DNA of 16,390 nucleotides from Streptosporangiaceae bacterium (lineage in GTDB: Bacteria; Actinomycetota; Actinomycetes; Streptosporangiales; Streptosporangiaceae): positions 1 through 16,390 of the forward strand of contig JASHOI010000753.1 of assembly GCA_030041195.1 (NCBI GenBank). The letters are read 5' to 3'. Within the stretch, counting starts at the first letter, position 1; each line of letters begins with the position of its first letter. The notes below the pieces were generated by a model that had not been told where the DNA came from, ran no database searches, and was given only the letters and a program-made list of their open reading frames with translations. Of this stretch, positions 1-6,103 are shown piece by piece. The position numbers were made by a program, and so were the translations under genes.

Positions 1-270
1 GGGCGCCGGCGCGCCGCGGGCGCGGGCGGAGGCGGAGGCGGCGGGTCCGCCGGGGGCGACGCCCTGGTCAGCCCGATGCAGGGCACGATCGTGAAGATCG
101 TCGCCGAGGAGGGCCAGCAGGTGTCGGCCGGCGACACCGTGGTCGTGCTCGAGGCGATGAAGATGGAGCAGCCGCTGACCGCGCACAAGGACGGCACCGT
201 CACCGACCTGGCGGTACAGGTGGGCCAGACCGTGTCGTCCGGCGAAATCATCTGCCAGCTGCGGGGGTGA
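1..270 (+). CDS. Biotin-dependent acyl-CoA carboxylase alpha subunit, C-terminal biotinyl (BCCP) domain, 5'-truncated
   Basis: Only the last 89 codons lie in the window; the reading frame is open to the left edge. A Gly/Ala-rich linker (about residues 1-20 of the visible part) leads into a biotinyl/lipoyl-type domain that contains the biotin attachment motif EAMKME, whose second Lys is the residue biotinylated in this family. The fold continues with the typical Gly-rich second half ([13 protein letters not shown]) and stops at TGA. In actinobacteria such a domain usually ends a protein of roughly 590-660 residues that also carries biotin carboxylase; the partner beta subunit transfers CO2 to acetyl- or propionyl-CoA in the cytoplasm. 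The visible part cannot distinguish acetyl-, propionyl- or broader acyl-CoA specificity, and a free-standing BCCP cannot be excluded. The methylmalonyl-CoA-mutase-type gene at 6104-7684 fits a propionyl-CoA route. Confidence 0.93.
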   Translation, partial: GRRRAAGAGGGGGGGSAGGDALVSPMQGTIVKIVAEEGQQVSAGDTVVVLEAMKMEQPLTAHKDGTVTDLAVQVGQTVSSGEIICQLRG

Positions 271-274
271 GGCC

Positions 275-631
275 GTGGCACGCCTGCCAGGGGATCCCGG
301 AGTGTTCCGCTGGCTGTGGTTCGCCATCGGGTTCCGGCTCCCGGCCGAGAACCGGGACTGGGTCAAGCACGAGCTCACCGACGCGGGCTGGCGGTGGCGC
401 ACCGTGCTGCGCCACCTGGCGATCATCATCCCGATCTGCGCGGTGCTCGTCGTCGTGCTCACCTTGGTGCTGCCGGCTCCGCTGTGGCTGGGCCTGATGA
501 TGACCGCGCTGATCCTGGTCAGCAGCGTGTTTACGGTGACCGCCTATGCCGACGACATCCGCGCCTCCCGGCTGCGCCAGCACGGCCTCGACGTCCCGGA
601 CGACCCCGACCTCGGCCATCCAGCGCACTGA
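275..631 (+). CDS. Small two-helix membrane protein, DUF5313-like
   Basis: This 118-residue protein starts at GTG only 4 bases after the carboxylase stop, with a G-rich stretch overlapping the previous stop as a likely ribosome site, so co-translation with the carboxylase is likely. The N-terminal part has the pattern RLPAENRDWVKHELTDAGW, which I recognise from the actinobacterial DUF5313 family (conserved R-L-P-x-x-N-R-x-W-V). Two closely spaced hydrophobic stretches follow, around residues 49-66 and 68-87, then a short charged C-terminal tail (about 30 residues). No catalytic motif is visible and the function of the family is unknown. The family assignment is from memory of the motif and is moderately sure; that it is an integral membrane protein is more secure. 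It converges on the LpdA-type gene with a 42-base gap. Confidence 0.72.
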   Translation: MARLPGDPGVFRWLWFAIGFRLPAENRDWVKHELTDAGWRWRTVLRHLAIIIPICAVLVVVLTLVLPAPLWLGLMMTALILVSSVFTVTAYADDIRASRLRQHGLDVPDDPDLGHPAH

Positions 632-673
632 CCGGCCCCACCCGTCCTCCGAACATGATTGCCGCGCCACTCC

Positions 674-2128
674 TCAGTGATATTCGGGCTGCATCAGGCG
701 GCGGGCGGCCTCGGTGATGCTGCCGGACAGGCTCGGGTACACCGCGAACGTGTGCGCCATCTCGTCGACGGTGACGTGCTGCTCCACGGCGAGCGAGACG
801 GCCAGGATCAGCTCGCTGGCGCGCGGCGCGACCACCACGCCGCCGAGCACGACACCGCTGCTGCGGCGGGCGAACAGCTTGACGAAGCCGTCGCGGAAGC
901 CCTGCATCTTCGCGCGCGCGTTGGTGGAAAGCGGCAGCTTCACCGTGAGCGCGTCCGCCGCGCCGTCCTCGACGGCCTGCTGCACAGTACCGGCCCGGGG
1001 GGACGATCCCCCCAACCCCCCCTGCAGGCCGACCGAGGCGATCTCGGGCTCGGTGAACACGGTCATGGCGACGTGGCTGAGGTGCAGCGGCTGCACCGCC
1101 TCGCCAAGCGCGTGCCACATCGCGATCCGGCCCTGCATCGCGGCGACCGAGGCGAGCATCTGGACCCCGGTGCAGTCACCGGCCGCGTACACGCCGGGCA
1201 CCGTGGTCCGCGACACCCGGTCCACCGGGATGAACCCGCCCTTATCAAGCGTGATCCCGGCCTCTTCCAGGCCGAGCCCGCTGGTGTTAGGCACCATCCC
1301 GACGGTCAGCAGGCAGTGCGAGCCCCGCAGCGTCCTGCCGTCCTCGAGGGCCACCACGACCCCGTCGCCGTCGCGGCGCGCCGACACCGCCCGGGACCGG
1401 CCGAGCACCGTCATGCCGCGGCGCTGGAACACCTCCTCGACCACCACGGCCGCGTCCGCGTCCTGCTGCGGCAGCACACGGCCGCGCGAGGAGACGAGAG
1501 TGACCCGCGAACCCAGCGCCTGGTACGCGCCGGCGAACTCCGCGCCGGTCACCCCGGAGCCGATCACGATCAGCTCCGGCGGCAGCTCGTCCAGGTCGTA
1601 GAGCTGCCGGCAGGTCAGGATGCGCTCGCCGTCAGGCACCGCGCCGGGCAGCACGCGGGGCTGCGCCCCGCTCGCCAGCAGCACGACGTCGGCGTCGAGT
1701 TCGATGTCCCCCGCTGCGACCGTGCGCGGGCTGGTCAGCCGCCCTGCGCCGACCACGACCTTCACGCCCTCGGCCGCCAGCCGCTGGGCCACGTCCCCCG
1801 ACTGCGCCTGTGCCAGTGCCTTGACCCTGGAGTACAGCCGCGGAGCGTCGACGGTTGCCAGCGCCGCGCGCGGCCCGGCGCCGGTGCCTGGTCTGGTCCC
1901 GGGATCCGGCCGGATGCCCAGCGCCGCCGCCCTGTCCAGGGCAGCCATCATGTCCGCGGTGGCGATCAGCGTCTTGGACGGCACACAGTCGGTCAGCACG
2001 CAGGCGCCGCCGAGCCCGTCCGAGTCCACCACCGTCACATCGGCGCCGAGCTGCGCGGCGACCAGAGCCGCCTCATAGCCCCCCGGCCCGCCGCCGATGA
2101 TCACAATCTTCGTGTGCGGCTGACTCAC
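674..2128 (-). CDS. lpdA: LpdA-type flavoprotein disulfide reductase family protein, probable NAD(P)H:quinone reductase
   Basis: This 484-residue member of the pyridine nucleotide-disulfide oxidoreductase family has an FAD-binding GGGPGGYEAA at residues 12-21, a redox-site region GGACVLTDCVPSK at 40-52, a second dinucleotide-binding motif (VIGSGVTGAEFAG) in the middle, an FAD-contact motif GVYAAGDCTG, and a C-terminal dimerisation domain. The usual C-terminal catalytic His of lipoamide dehydrogenases (HxHPTxxE) is replaced: this protein reads VYPSLSGSITEA, as in the mycobacterial LpdA/Rv3303c type, which acts as a quinone reductase rather than a lipoamide dehydrogenase. Unlike my memory of that protein, both cysteines (Cys43, Cys48) are present. 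The start is GTG with a short G-run four bases upstream. An apparent insert (GGLGGSSPRAG) sits in the C-terminal domain and carries a short DNA repeat. The alternative, a true lipoamide dehydrogenase, is unlikely because the His is missing. Confidence 0.9.
   Translation of the reverse strand: MSQPHTKIVIIGGGPGGYEAALVAAQLGADVTVVDSDGLGGACVLTDCVPSKTLIATADMMAALDRAAALGIRPDPGTRPGTGAGPRAALATVDAPRLYSRVKALAQAQSGDVAQRLAAEGVKVVVGAGRLTSPRTVAAGDIELDADVVLLASGAQPRVLPGAVPDGERILTCRQLYDLDELPPELIVIGSGVTGAEFAGAYQALGSRVTLVSSRGRVLPQQDADAAVVVEEVFQRRGMTVLGRSRAVSARRDGDGVVVALEDGRTLRGSHCLLTVGMVPNTSGLGLEEAGITLDKGGFIPVDRVSRTTVPGVYAAGDCTGVQMLASVAAMQGRIAMWHALGEAVQPLHLSHVAMTVFTEPEIASVGLQGGLGGSSPRAGTVQQAVEDGAADALTVKLPLSTNARAKMQGFRDGFVKLFARRSSGVVLGGVVVAPRASELILAVSLAVEQHVTVDEMAHTFAVYPSLSGSITEAARRLMQPEYH
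992..1009 (-). repeat. Short interspersed repeat, copy 1, inside lpdA
   Basis: Read on the minus strand this 18-mer is GGATCGTCCCCCCGGGCC. It matches the 18-mer at 4368-4385 in 17 of 18 positions and lies in the same codon phase, encoding GSSPRA. On the plus strand, bases 997-1013 form a perfect 7-bp hairpin (GGGGGGA, loop CGA, TCCCCCC). It falls in what looks like an extra loop compared with relatives of this flavoprotein. Whether it is a true dispersed element or chance similarity in GC-rich sequence is undecided. Confidence 0.5.
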
Positions 2129-2264
2129 GATGCCCCATTCTGGCTTATCGGCCCCTCGCCGGGTTCGCCCGGTGCCGGCTGCACGCCACCAGATCGCCCA
2201 CCGACGGCGGCCTGCCCGCGGCCCGCCACGTGGGAGTATCCCGCGCCCCGCCGTCTGTCTTTAA

Positions 2265-2313
2265 AGATCTAGGAGCCTGAAGTGCAGCATATGCACTCGA
2301 TCCTCCTACATCT
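2265..2313 (-). terminator. Long imperfect inverted repeat, probable terminator of the PH-domain gene
   Basis: An 11-base outer arm (2265-2275, AGATCTAGGAG) pairs with 2303-2313 with one mismatch. After an internal loop, AGTGCA (2281-2286) pairs perfectly with TGCACT (2292-2297) around a 5-base loop. On the minus strand the structure follows the PH-domain gene stop by about 38 bases and ends in AGATCTTTAAAG, a weak U-rich tail. Its AT content stands out in the 223-base gap between two minus-strand genes. It could also be an attenuator for lpdA or a small palindromic repeat element. Confidence 0.55.
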
Positions 2314-2351
2314 TCTATGAACCCGTCGCGGCCCGAACCCGGCCGCTCACC

Positions 2352-3212
2352 CTAGCGGAACAGCGTGATGACCAGCACCAGCGCGATGGCCGGCACCACG
2401 ATCGCCAGGGCCGGCCGCCAGGACCAGCGGACTACCCGGGGGCCCGGCGCCGCGCCCCGTTCCCGTGCCTCCTTGGCCATCTCGTCGAGCTGCGTGGCCA
2501 TGAGCTGGGCCGCGCTCTGTTTCTGGATCTTCTCCGCTGCGTCCTGCGTGCCGTACGACGTGAGGGCCGAGCGCGGCAGCCGCCTGCGGTCGCCCCCCTG
2601 GGACATAAGCTCCTGCCGCAGCCGGTTCCGGCGGTGGGCGTAGAGCGCCCAGCTGTAGATGATCTTCCCGCGCTTGGCGCCTGGCTCGCGCACGCAGTGC
2701 ACCTGAACCGACTCCCTCAGGTCCACCGCGGCCACGGAGCCCCACGGGATCTCGTGATCGCGCAGCGGGTTCCGCACGGTGATCGAGGCGGAGTTGGTGA
2801 CCACCCGGGGCCACAGCGCGCACGCGTAGAGCAGGCCGGTGATGAAGACCAGGGTCACCGCGATCTCGCCGGCCAGGTGGTTGCGCCCAGAGATCGTGAT
2901 GTCGATCAGGCAGGCGACCGCGAAGATCAGCCATGCCCACCAGGCGACGGTGGCGCCAGGGAGACGGAACGTCTTCTGCATGCCCGGCTGGGGCAGGCCC
3001 GGCCCGGCGGCACGCGCAGCGGCCTTGCCCGCAGGCTGGGGAACGCTCTGCACCGGGGGCGGTGGCCCATTCTGGGCTGGCCCGGCAGGCGGCGGCGTGG
3101 TCTGCCCGACAGGCTGCGACGTGGTCTGCTCGACAGGCTGCGAAGCAGTGATGGCCTGCCCGTTGGCGCTGCCGTCCGGCACTTCCGCACCCTGCCCTTG
3201 CTCCGGCTGCAT
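2352..3212 (-). CDS. PH-domain membrane protein with Pro/Gln-rich N-terminus
   Basis: I place the start at the ATG at 3212, preceded by GGGAG nine bases upstream, rather than at the in-frame ATG at 3290, whose extension has no ribosome site and unusual composition. The 286-residue protein has a Pro/Gln/Thr-rich, probably disordered segment (about 1-77), two hydrophobic helices (about 88-107 and 116-134), then a segment beginning VVTNSASITVRNPLRDHEIPWGSV (split here as a description: about 137-200) typical of bacterial PH-like (bPH) domains: a beta-strand, then a conserved IPW-x2-V turn. A charged linker and a C-terminal hydrophobic helix (about 266-286) follow. The role of such proteins is unknown; they are common in actinobacteria. 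The N-terminal segment contains an 8-residue tandem repeat. A start at Met78 (2981) would remove the disordered segment and remains possible. Confidence 0.8.
   Translation of the reverse strand: MQPEQGQGAEVPDGSANGQAITASQPVEQTTSQPVGQTTPPPAGPAQNGPPPPVQSVPQPAGKAAARAAGPGLPQPGMQKTFRLPGATVAWWAWLIFAVACLIDITISGRNHLAGEIAVTLVFITGLLYACALWPRVVTNSASITVRNPLRDHEIPWGSVAAVDLRESVQVHCVREPGAKRGKIIYSWALYAHRRNRLRQELMSQGGDRRRLPRSALTSYGTQDAAEKIQKQSAAQLMATQLDEMAKEARERGAAPGPRVVRWSWRPALAIVVPAIALVLVITLFR
3097..3144. repeat. 24-bp tandem duplication in the PH-protein gene
   Basis: Two adjacent 24-base units (3097-3120 and 3121-3144) agree at 22 of 24 positions. They encode SQPVEQTT and SQPVGQTT in the Pro/Gln-rich N-terminal segment of the PH-domain protein. 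This is a simple in-frame coding duplication in a low-complexity region. Confidence 0.85.
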
Positions 3213-3347
3213 ACGGATGCACTCCCGTGAGTACTTAGGGGTTGTGGGCGCCCCGCTGTGGCTCTTTGAACAGCGTGGGACCCACCACACCGTATGTCCT
3301 ACTGTAGGGGCAGGCTGAGGCTGCTGCGATCGTGACCGAAAGCCGGA

Positions 3348-4622
3348 TCAGGCCCGGGCGACGCCGGGCATCGGCTCGGGCGCCGATGGCCCGCTGCCCA
3401 TGGCGGTCAGCGCGGTGGCGGCCATGAGCTTGACGCCTATCCCGATCGCCCGCTCGTCAACGTCGAACGTGGGCTGGTGGATGTCAAAATCGTCACCGGA
3501 CCCCGGCCTTCGGGTGCCGAGCCTGGCCAGCGCGCCCGGGATCGACTCCAGGTACCAGGCGAAGTCCTCGCCGCCCAGGCTTTGCGGGGCTGGCACCAGG
3601 CAGTCGGTGCCGAGTACCCGGTCGGCGGCGGCCTCGATCATGGCTGTCGAGATGGCCTCGTTCACCGTCGGTGGGACATTCCGTACATAACTGACATCGG
3701 CGACCACCCCGTAGGCACTGGCCACCGAGTCGACCAGCGCCTTAAGCAGGTCGGGCGCCTGATGCCAGGCCTCGTCGTCCAGGCAGCGCACGGTGCCCTC
3801 GACGATGCCGTCATCCGGGATCGCATTGGCCGCGGCGCCCGCGTCGACCCGGCCCCAGACCAGGCTCAGGCTGGACCTCGGGTCGACTCGCCGGGACAGC
3901 GCGGCCGGCAGCTCGGTGATGATCTTGCCAAGGGCAAAGACAAGGTCCGCGGTGAGATGCGGCCGCGCCGTATGGCCGCCCGGTCCCGTCACCCGGACCG
4001 AGATTTTGTCACAGGCCGCGGTGATCGCGCCCACCCGCGTCCCGATCTTGCCGACGTCCAGCCGCGGGTCGCAGTGCAGGGCGAAAATCCGGTCAACCGA
4101 GGCGATGCCGCCGGCCGCCAGCACGTCCAGCGCGCCGCACGGCACCTCTTCGGCCGGCTGGAAGATCAGCCTGACCCGGCCGGGAAGCGCCCCGGCCGCC
4201 GCCGTGCGAGCCAGGAACAGGCCCGTGCCGAGCAGCACCGTGGTGTGCACGTCATGCCCGCAGGCGTGGCAGACGTTGGGGATCGTTGACCGGTACGGGA
4301 CGTTCTTTTCGTCGCTGAGCGGCAGCGCGTCCAGGTCGGCGCGCAGCCCCACCACCGGCTCGGCGGCGGCCCGGGAGGACGATCCGGCCAGATCTCCCCG
4401 GTCAAGGCCGGGCCCGATGTCTACCAGCAGGCCGGTGCCCTTGGGCAGGACTCTGGGGTGCAGGCCGGCAGCCTCGAGCCGGAGCTTGATACGGCGGGTC
4501 GTGCGGTGCTCGTGATAGCCGATCTCGGGGTGGGCATGCAGGTCGCGTCGGAAATCGACGAGCTCGGCCTGATGCCCGGCTAGGAACGCGTCGAGCTCGC
4601 CCTCCAGGTCATGTTCGGCCAT
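3348..4622 (-). CDS. M20-family metal-dependent amidohydrolase (hippurate hydrolase / N-acyl-amino-acid hydrolase type)
   Basis: The start is ATG at 4622 with a strong ribosome site (GGGGGAGG, six bases upstream), giving 424 residues; the longer in-frame extension lies entirely inside the ligase gene and is rejected. The M20D signature is clear: LHAHPEIGY near residues 28-36, a metal-binding CGHDVH at 121-126, PAEE at 156-159, a conserved His183, and GGEDFAWYLE toward the C-terminus. A lid/dimerisation domain lies in between, with the conserved GPGGHTARPH. Family members hydrolyse N-acyl or N-carbamoyl amino acids, hippurate or small peptides in the cytoplasm; the exact substrate cannot be read from sequence. 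An insert-like loop at about residues 73-88 contains the GSSSRA repeat. The gene overlaps the upstream ligase by 14 bases, so the two are probably co-translated and may act on related amide compounds. Confidence 0.92.
   Translation of the reverse strand: MAEHDLEGELDAFLAGHQAELVDFRRDLHAHPEIGYHEHRTTRRIKLRLEAAGLHPRVLPKGTGLLVDIGPGLDRGDLAGSSSRAAAEPVVGLRADLDALPLSDEKNVPYRSTIPNVCHACGHDVHTTVLLGTGLFLARTAAAGALPGRVRLIFQPAEEVPCGALDVLAAGGIASVDRIFALHCDPRLDVGKIGTRVGAITAACDKISVRVTGPGGHTARPHLTADLVFALGKIITELPAALSRRVDPRSSLSLVWGRVDAGAAANAIPDDGIVEGTVRCLDDEAWHQAPDLLKALVDSVASAYGVVADVSYVRNVPPTVNEAISTAMIEAAADRVLGTDCLVPAPQSLGGEDFAWYLESIPGALARLGTRRPGSGDDFDIHQPTFDVDERAIGIGVKLMAATALTAMGSGPSAPEPMPGVARA
4368..4385 (-). repeat. 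Short interspersed repeat, copy 2, inside the M20 amidohydrolase gene
   Basis: The minus-strand 18-mer GGATCGTCCTCCCGGGCC differs from the copy at 992-1009 by one base and is read in the same codon phase, encoding GSSSRA. It sits in a Gly/Ser/Ala-rich loop between a conserved DIGPG and the conserved VVGLRADLDALPL, where I would expect only a few residues in relatives. Confidence 0.5.
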
Positions 4623-5775
4623 ACGCTGCCTCCCCCGGTATAACGAAACGATCCTCGGCGAACTCGGTGACCAGCGCGTCGACCACGTCTTCGAGCCCAC
4701 CCCCGTTGGCCACCAGCGCCCGCTGACGCTCATAAGAGGCCCCATGATCCAGCACCTCGGACGTGACCTCGAGCTCCTGCGTGCAGCCCAGCCGGTCGGC
4801 CACCGGCTCAAGCTCCCGGACCAGTTCGAACAGCTCATCCCTGAGCGGCGCCGTTGACCCCGAATCGTCGGTGATCACGATCGCGTCCAGCCCGTACCTG
4901 GTGGCGCGCCACTTGTTGTCACGGACGACCCACGCAGAAGGACTCGGCAGCCGGTAGCCACGGTCCAGCTGGGTGTCAAACTGCTGAACCAGGCATTGCG
5001 AGAGAGCGGCGACCATGCCAATCTCACGGAGCGTCGGAACGCCGTCGAACATCCTGATTTCGACCGTGCCGAAATCAGGGTGCGGCCGGATGTCCCACCA
5101 CACCTCCTTGATGCTCCGGATCGTTCCGGCGCGAAGCAGTGTGTCCATGTACTCCTCGAACTCACTCCAGTCCGCGAGCGGCTGAGGCGGCCCCGAAGTC
5201 GGCAGGCCGCCGAAGATGACCGCCCGGCTCGAGGCGAGCCCCGTGTCGTGCCCGCTCCAGAACGGGCTTGACGCGGTCAGCGCCAGGAAGTGCGGCAGGT
5301 ATGCAGCGAGAGCGTTGACGATGGGAATCGCCTTGCTCCCGTCGCGGATGCCCACGTGGACATGGACTCCGAATGTCTGAATCCTGCGGGCAAGCCACTG
5401 CAACTGCTCGACGAGTTCCGCATAGCGCTGAATGGGAGCCATCTTGGCATCTCGCCAGTCGCTGACAGGATGCGTTCCGGCACAGGCCAGCATCGTACCG
5501 CGACTGCCCGTGATTCGCTCAAGTTGCGCGATTGTCGCAGTGAGATCGTCCTTAGCCTCCGATACGGTGGAGCAGATGCCAGTGACCACTTCGACCGTTG
5601 ATTGCATCAGTTCATAGCGAACCTTTGGATTCTCGCCGACCTTGCTGAGCGCTGGCAGCGCAGCAAGAACCTCCCGGGCGTCCTGCCGCAGCATCCTGCT
5701 GCGTCCGTCGATGAGCTGCAGCTCCCACTCGATTCCGAGCGTCGCGCCCCGAGATGGGTTCCAACTGATGGCCAC
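4609..5775 (-). CDS. Carboxylate-amine ligase, YbdK / glutamate-cysteine ligase type 2 family
   Basis: I choose the GTG at 5775 because GGAGG lies six bases upstream and the resulting 388-residue protein begins just before the family's first strand (LGIEWELQLID, residues 13-23). Further landmarks are KVRYELMQSTVEVVTG, ACAGTHPVSDW, and the ATP-grasp-like core TFGVHVHVGI, then EVWWDIRPHPDFGTVEIRM and DNKWRATRYGLDA. These match the GCS2/YbdK family, ATP-dependent enzymes that join a carboxylate (often glutamate) to an amine through an acyl phosphate. E. coli YbdK has only weak glutamate-cysteine ligase activity and the physiological product is usually unknown. The first-strand motif has W where GCS2 enzymes commonly have E (GIEWE instead of GIEEE). 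The gene is less GC-rich than its neighbours, especially 5290-5640, hinting at different ancestry. It overlaps the amidohydrolase start by 14 bases. Confidence 0.9.
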   Translation of the reverse strand: MAISWNPSRGATLGIEWELQLIDGRSRMLRQDAREVLAALPALSKVGENPKVRYELMQSTVEVVTGICSTVSEAKDDLTATIAQLERITGSRGTMLACAGTHPVSDWRDAKMAPIQRYAELVEQLQWLARRIQTFGVHVHVGIRDGSKAIPIVNALAAYLPHFLALTASSPFWSGHDTGLASSRAVIFGGLPTSGPPQPLADWSEFEEYMDTLLRAGTIRSIKEVWWDIRPHPDFGTVEIRMFDGVPTLREIGMVAALSQCLVQQFDTQLDRGYRLPSPSAWVVRDNKWRATRYGLDAIVITDDSGSTAPLRDELFELVRELEPVADRLGCTQELEVTSEVLDHGASYERQRALVANGGGLEDVVDALVTEFAEDRFVIPGEAAYGRT

Positions 5776-6010
5776 CGTGAGCCTCCATAGGCTGTCTTCC
5801 ACGCGCAGGAGTGCGCGCAGCGAACTCTGCTGGGGAACGGAGCAGGCCGAAGCCGACCTCCGGCAACGCTGCCGCCGGGTATCGCTGGCGAAGGGCGCCG
5901 CGCCGTGCAACCCGCGCCTGGGAGAACGCCATCAGCCGCCAACGTGCCCGTAAGCCGACCGCGATCAGATCGGCGTATGGCACGCCGCGCTGCGCCCACC
6001 CGCGCTCATG

Positions 6011-6035
6011 ACCGGGCCGTCCCACTCCGCCCGGT
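6011..6035 (-). terminator. Inverted repeat downstream of the mutase gene, possible terminator
   Basis: ACCGGGC (6011-6017) and GCCCGGT (6029-6035) are perfect complements around an 11-base loop. The repeat lies about 70 bases after the mutase stop on the minus strand. There is no U tract, so it could be a factor-dependent terminator, an mRNA-stabilising hairpin, or a binding site. Confidence 0.4.
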
Positions 6036-6038
6036 CAT

Positions 6039-6071
6039 TTCCCTACCCATGCCGGTGCATTCCCTACCCAT
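6039..6071. repeat. 12-base direct repeat with 21-base period
   Basis: TTCCCTACCCAT occurs at 6039-6050 and again at 6060-6071, starting 21 bases apart, i.e. two DNA helical turns. This spacing places both copies on the same face of the helix, which suits binding of a regulator to tandem half-sites upstream of the ligase gene or downstream of the mutase gene. No known regulator is recognised. Confidence 0.5.
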
Positions 6072-6103
6072 CCGGGCGGTGTGCAAATGGCAAACGGCAG
6101 GGC

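Larger units (their letters stand above)
5776..6103. other. 328-base intergenic region upstream of the ligase gene
   Basis: No gene is supported here; the open frames are short, lack ribosome sites and match nothing I recognise. The region should hold the promoter of the ligase-amidohydrolase pair and the end of the mutase transcript. It contains an inverted repeat (6011-6035) and a 12-base direct repeat (6039-6071). I could not identify a convincing -35/-10 pair. Confidence 0.6.

Noticed and set aside
659..2272. 537-codon plus-strand open frame
   Set aside because: It is the antisense shadow of the LpdA-type gene in GC-rich DNA; its translation is His/Arg/Pro-rich without any family motif.
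4623..4838. N-terminal extension of the amidohydrolase to 4838
   Set aside because: It lies wholly inside the ligase coding region, is Trp/Ser/Arg-rich, and the ATG at 4622 has a strong ribosome site.
5776..5910. N-terminal extension of the ligase to 5910
   Set aside because: GGAGG six bases before the GTG at 5775 and the family N-terminus both favour the shorter protein.
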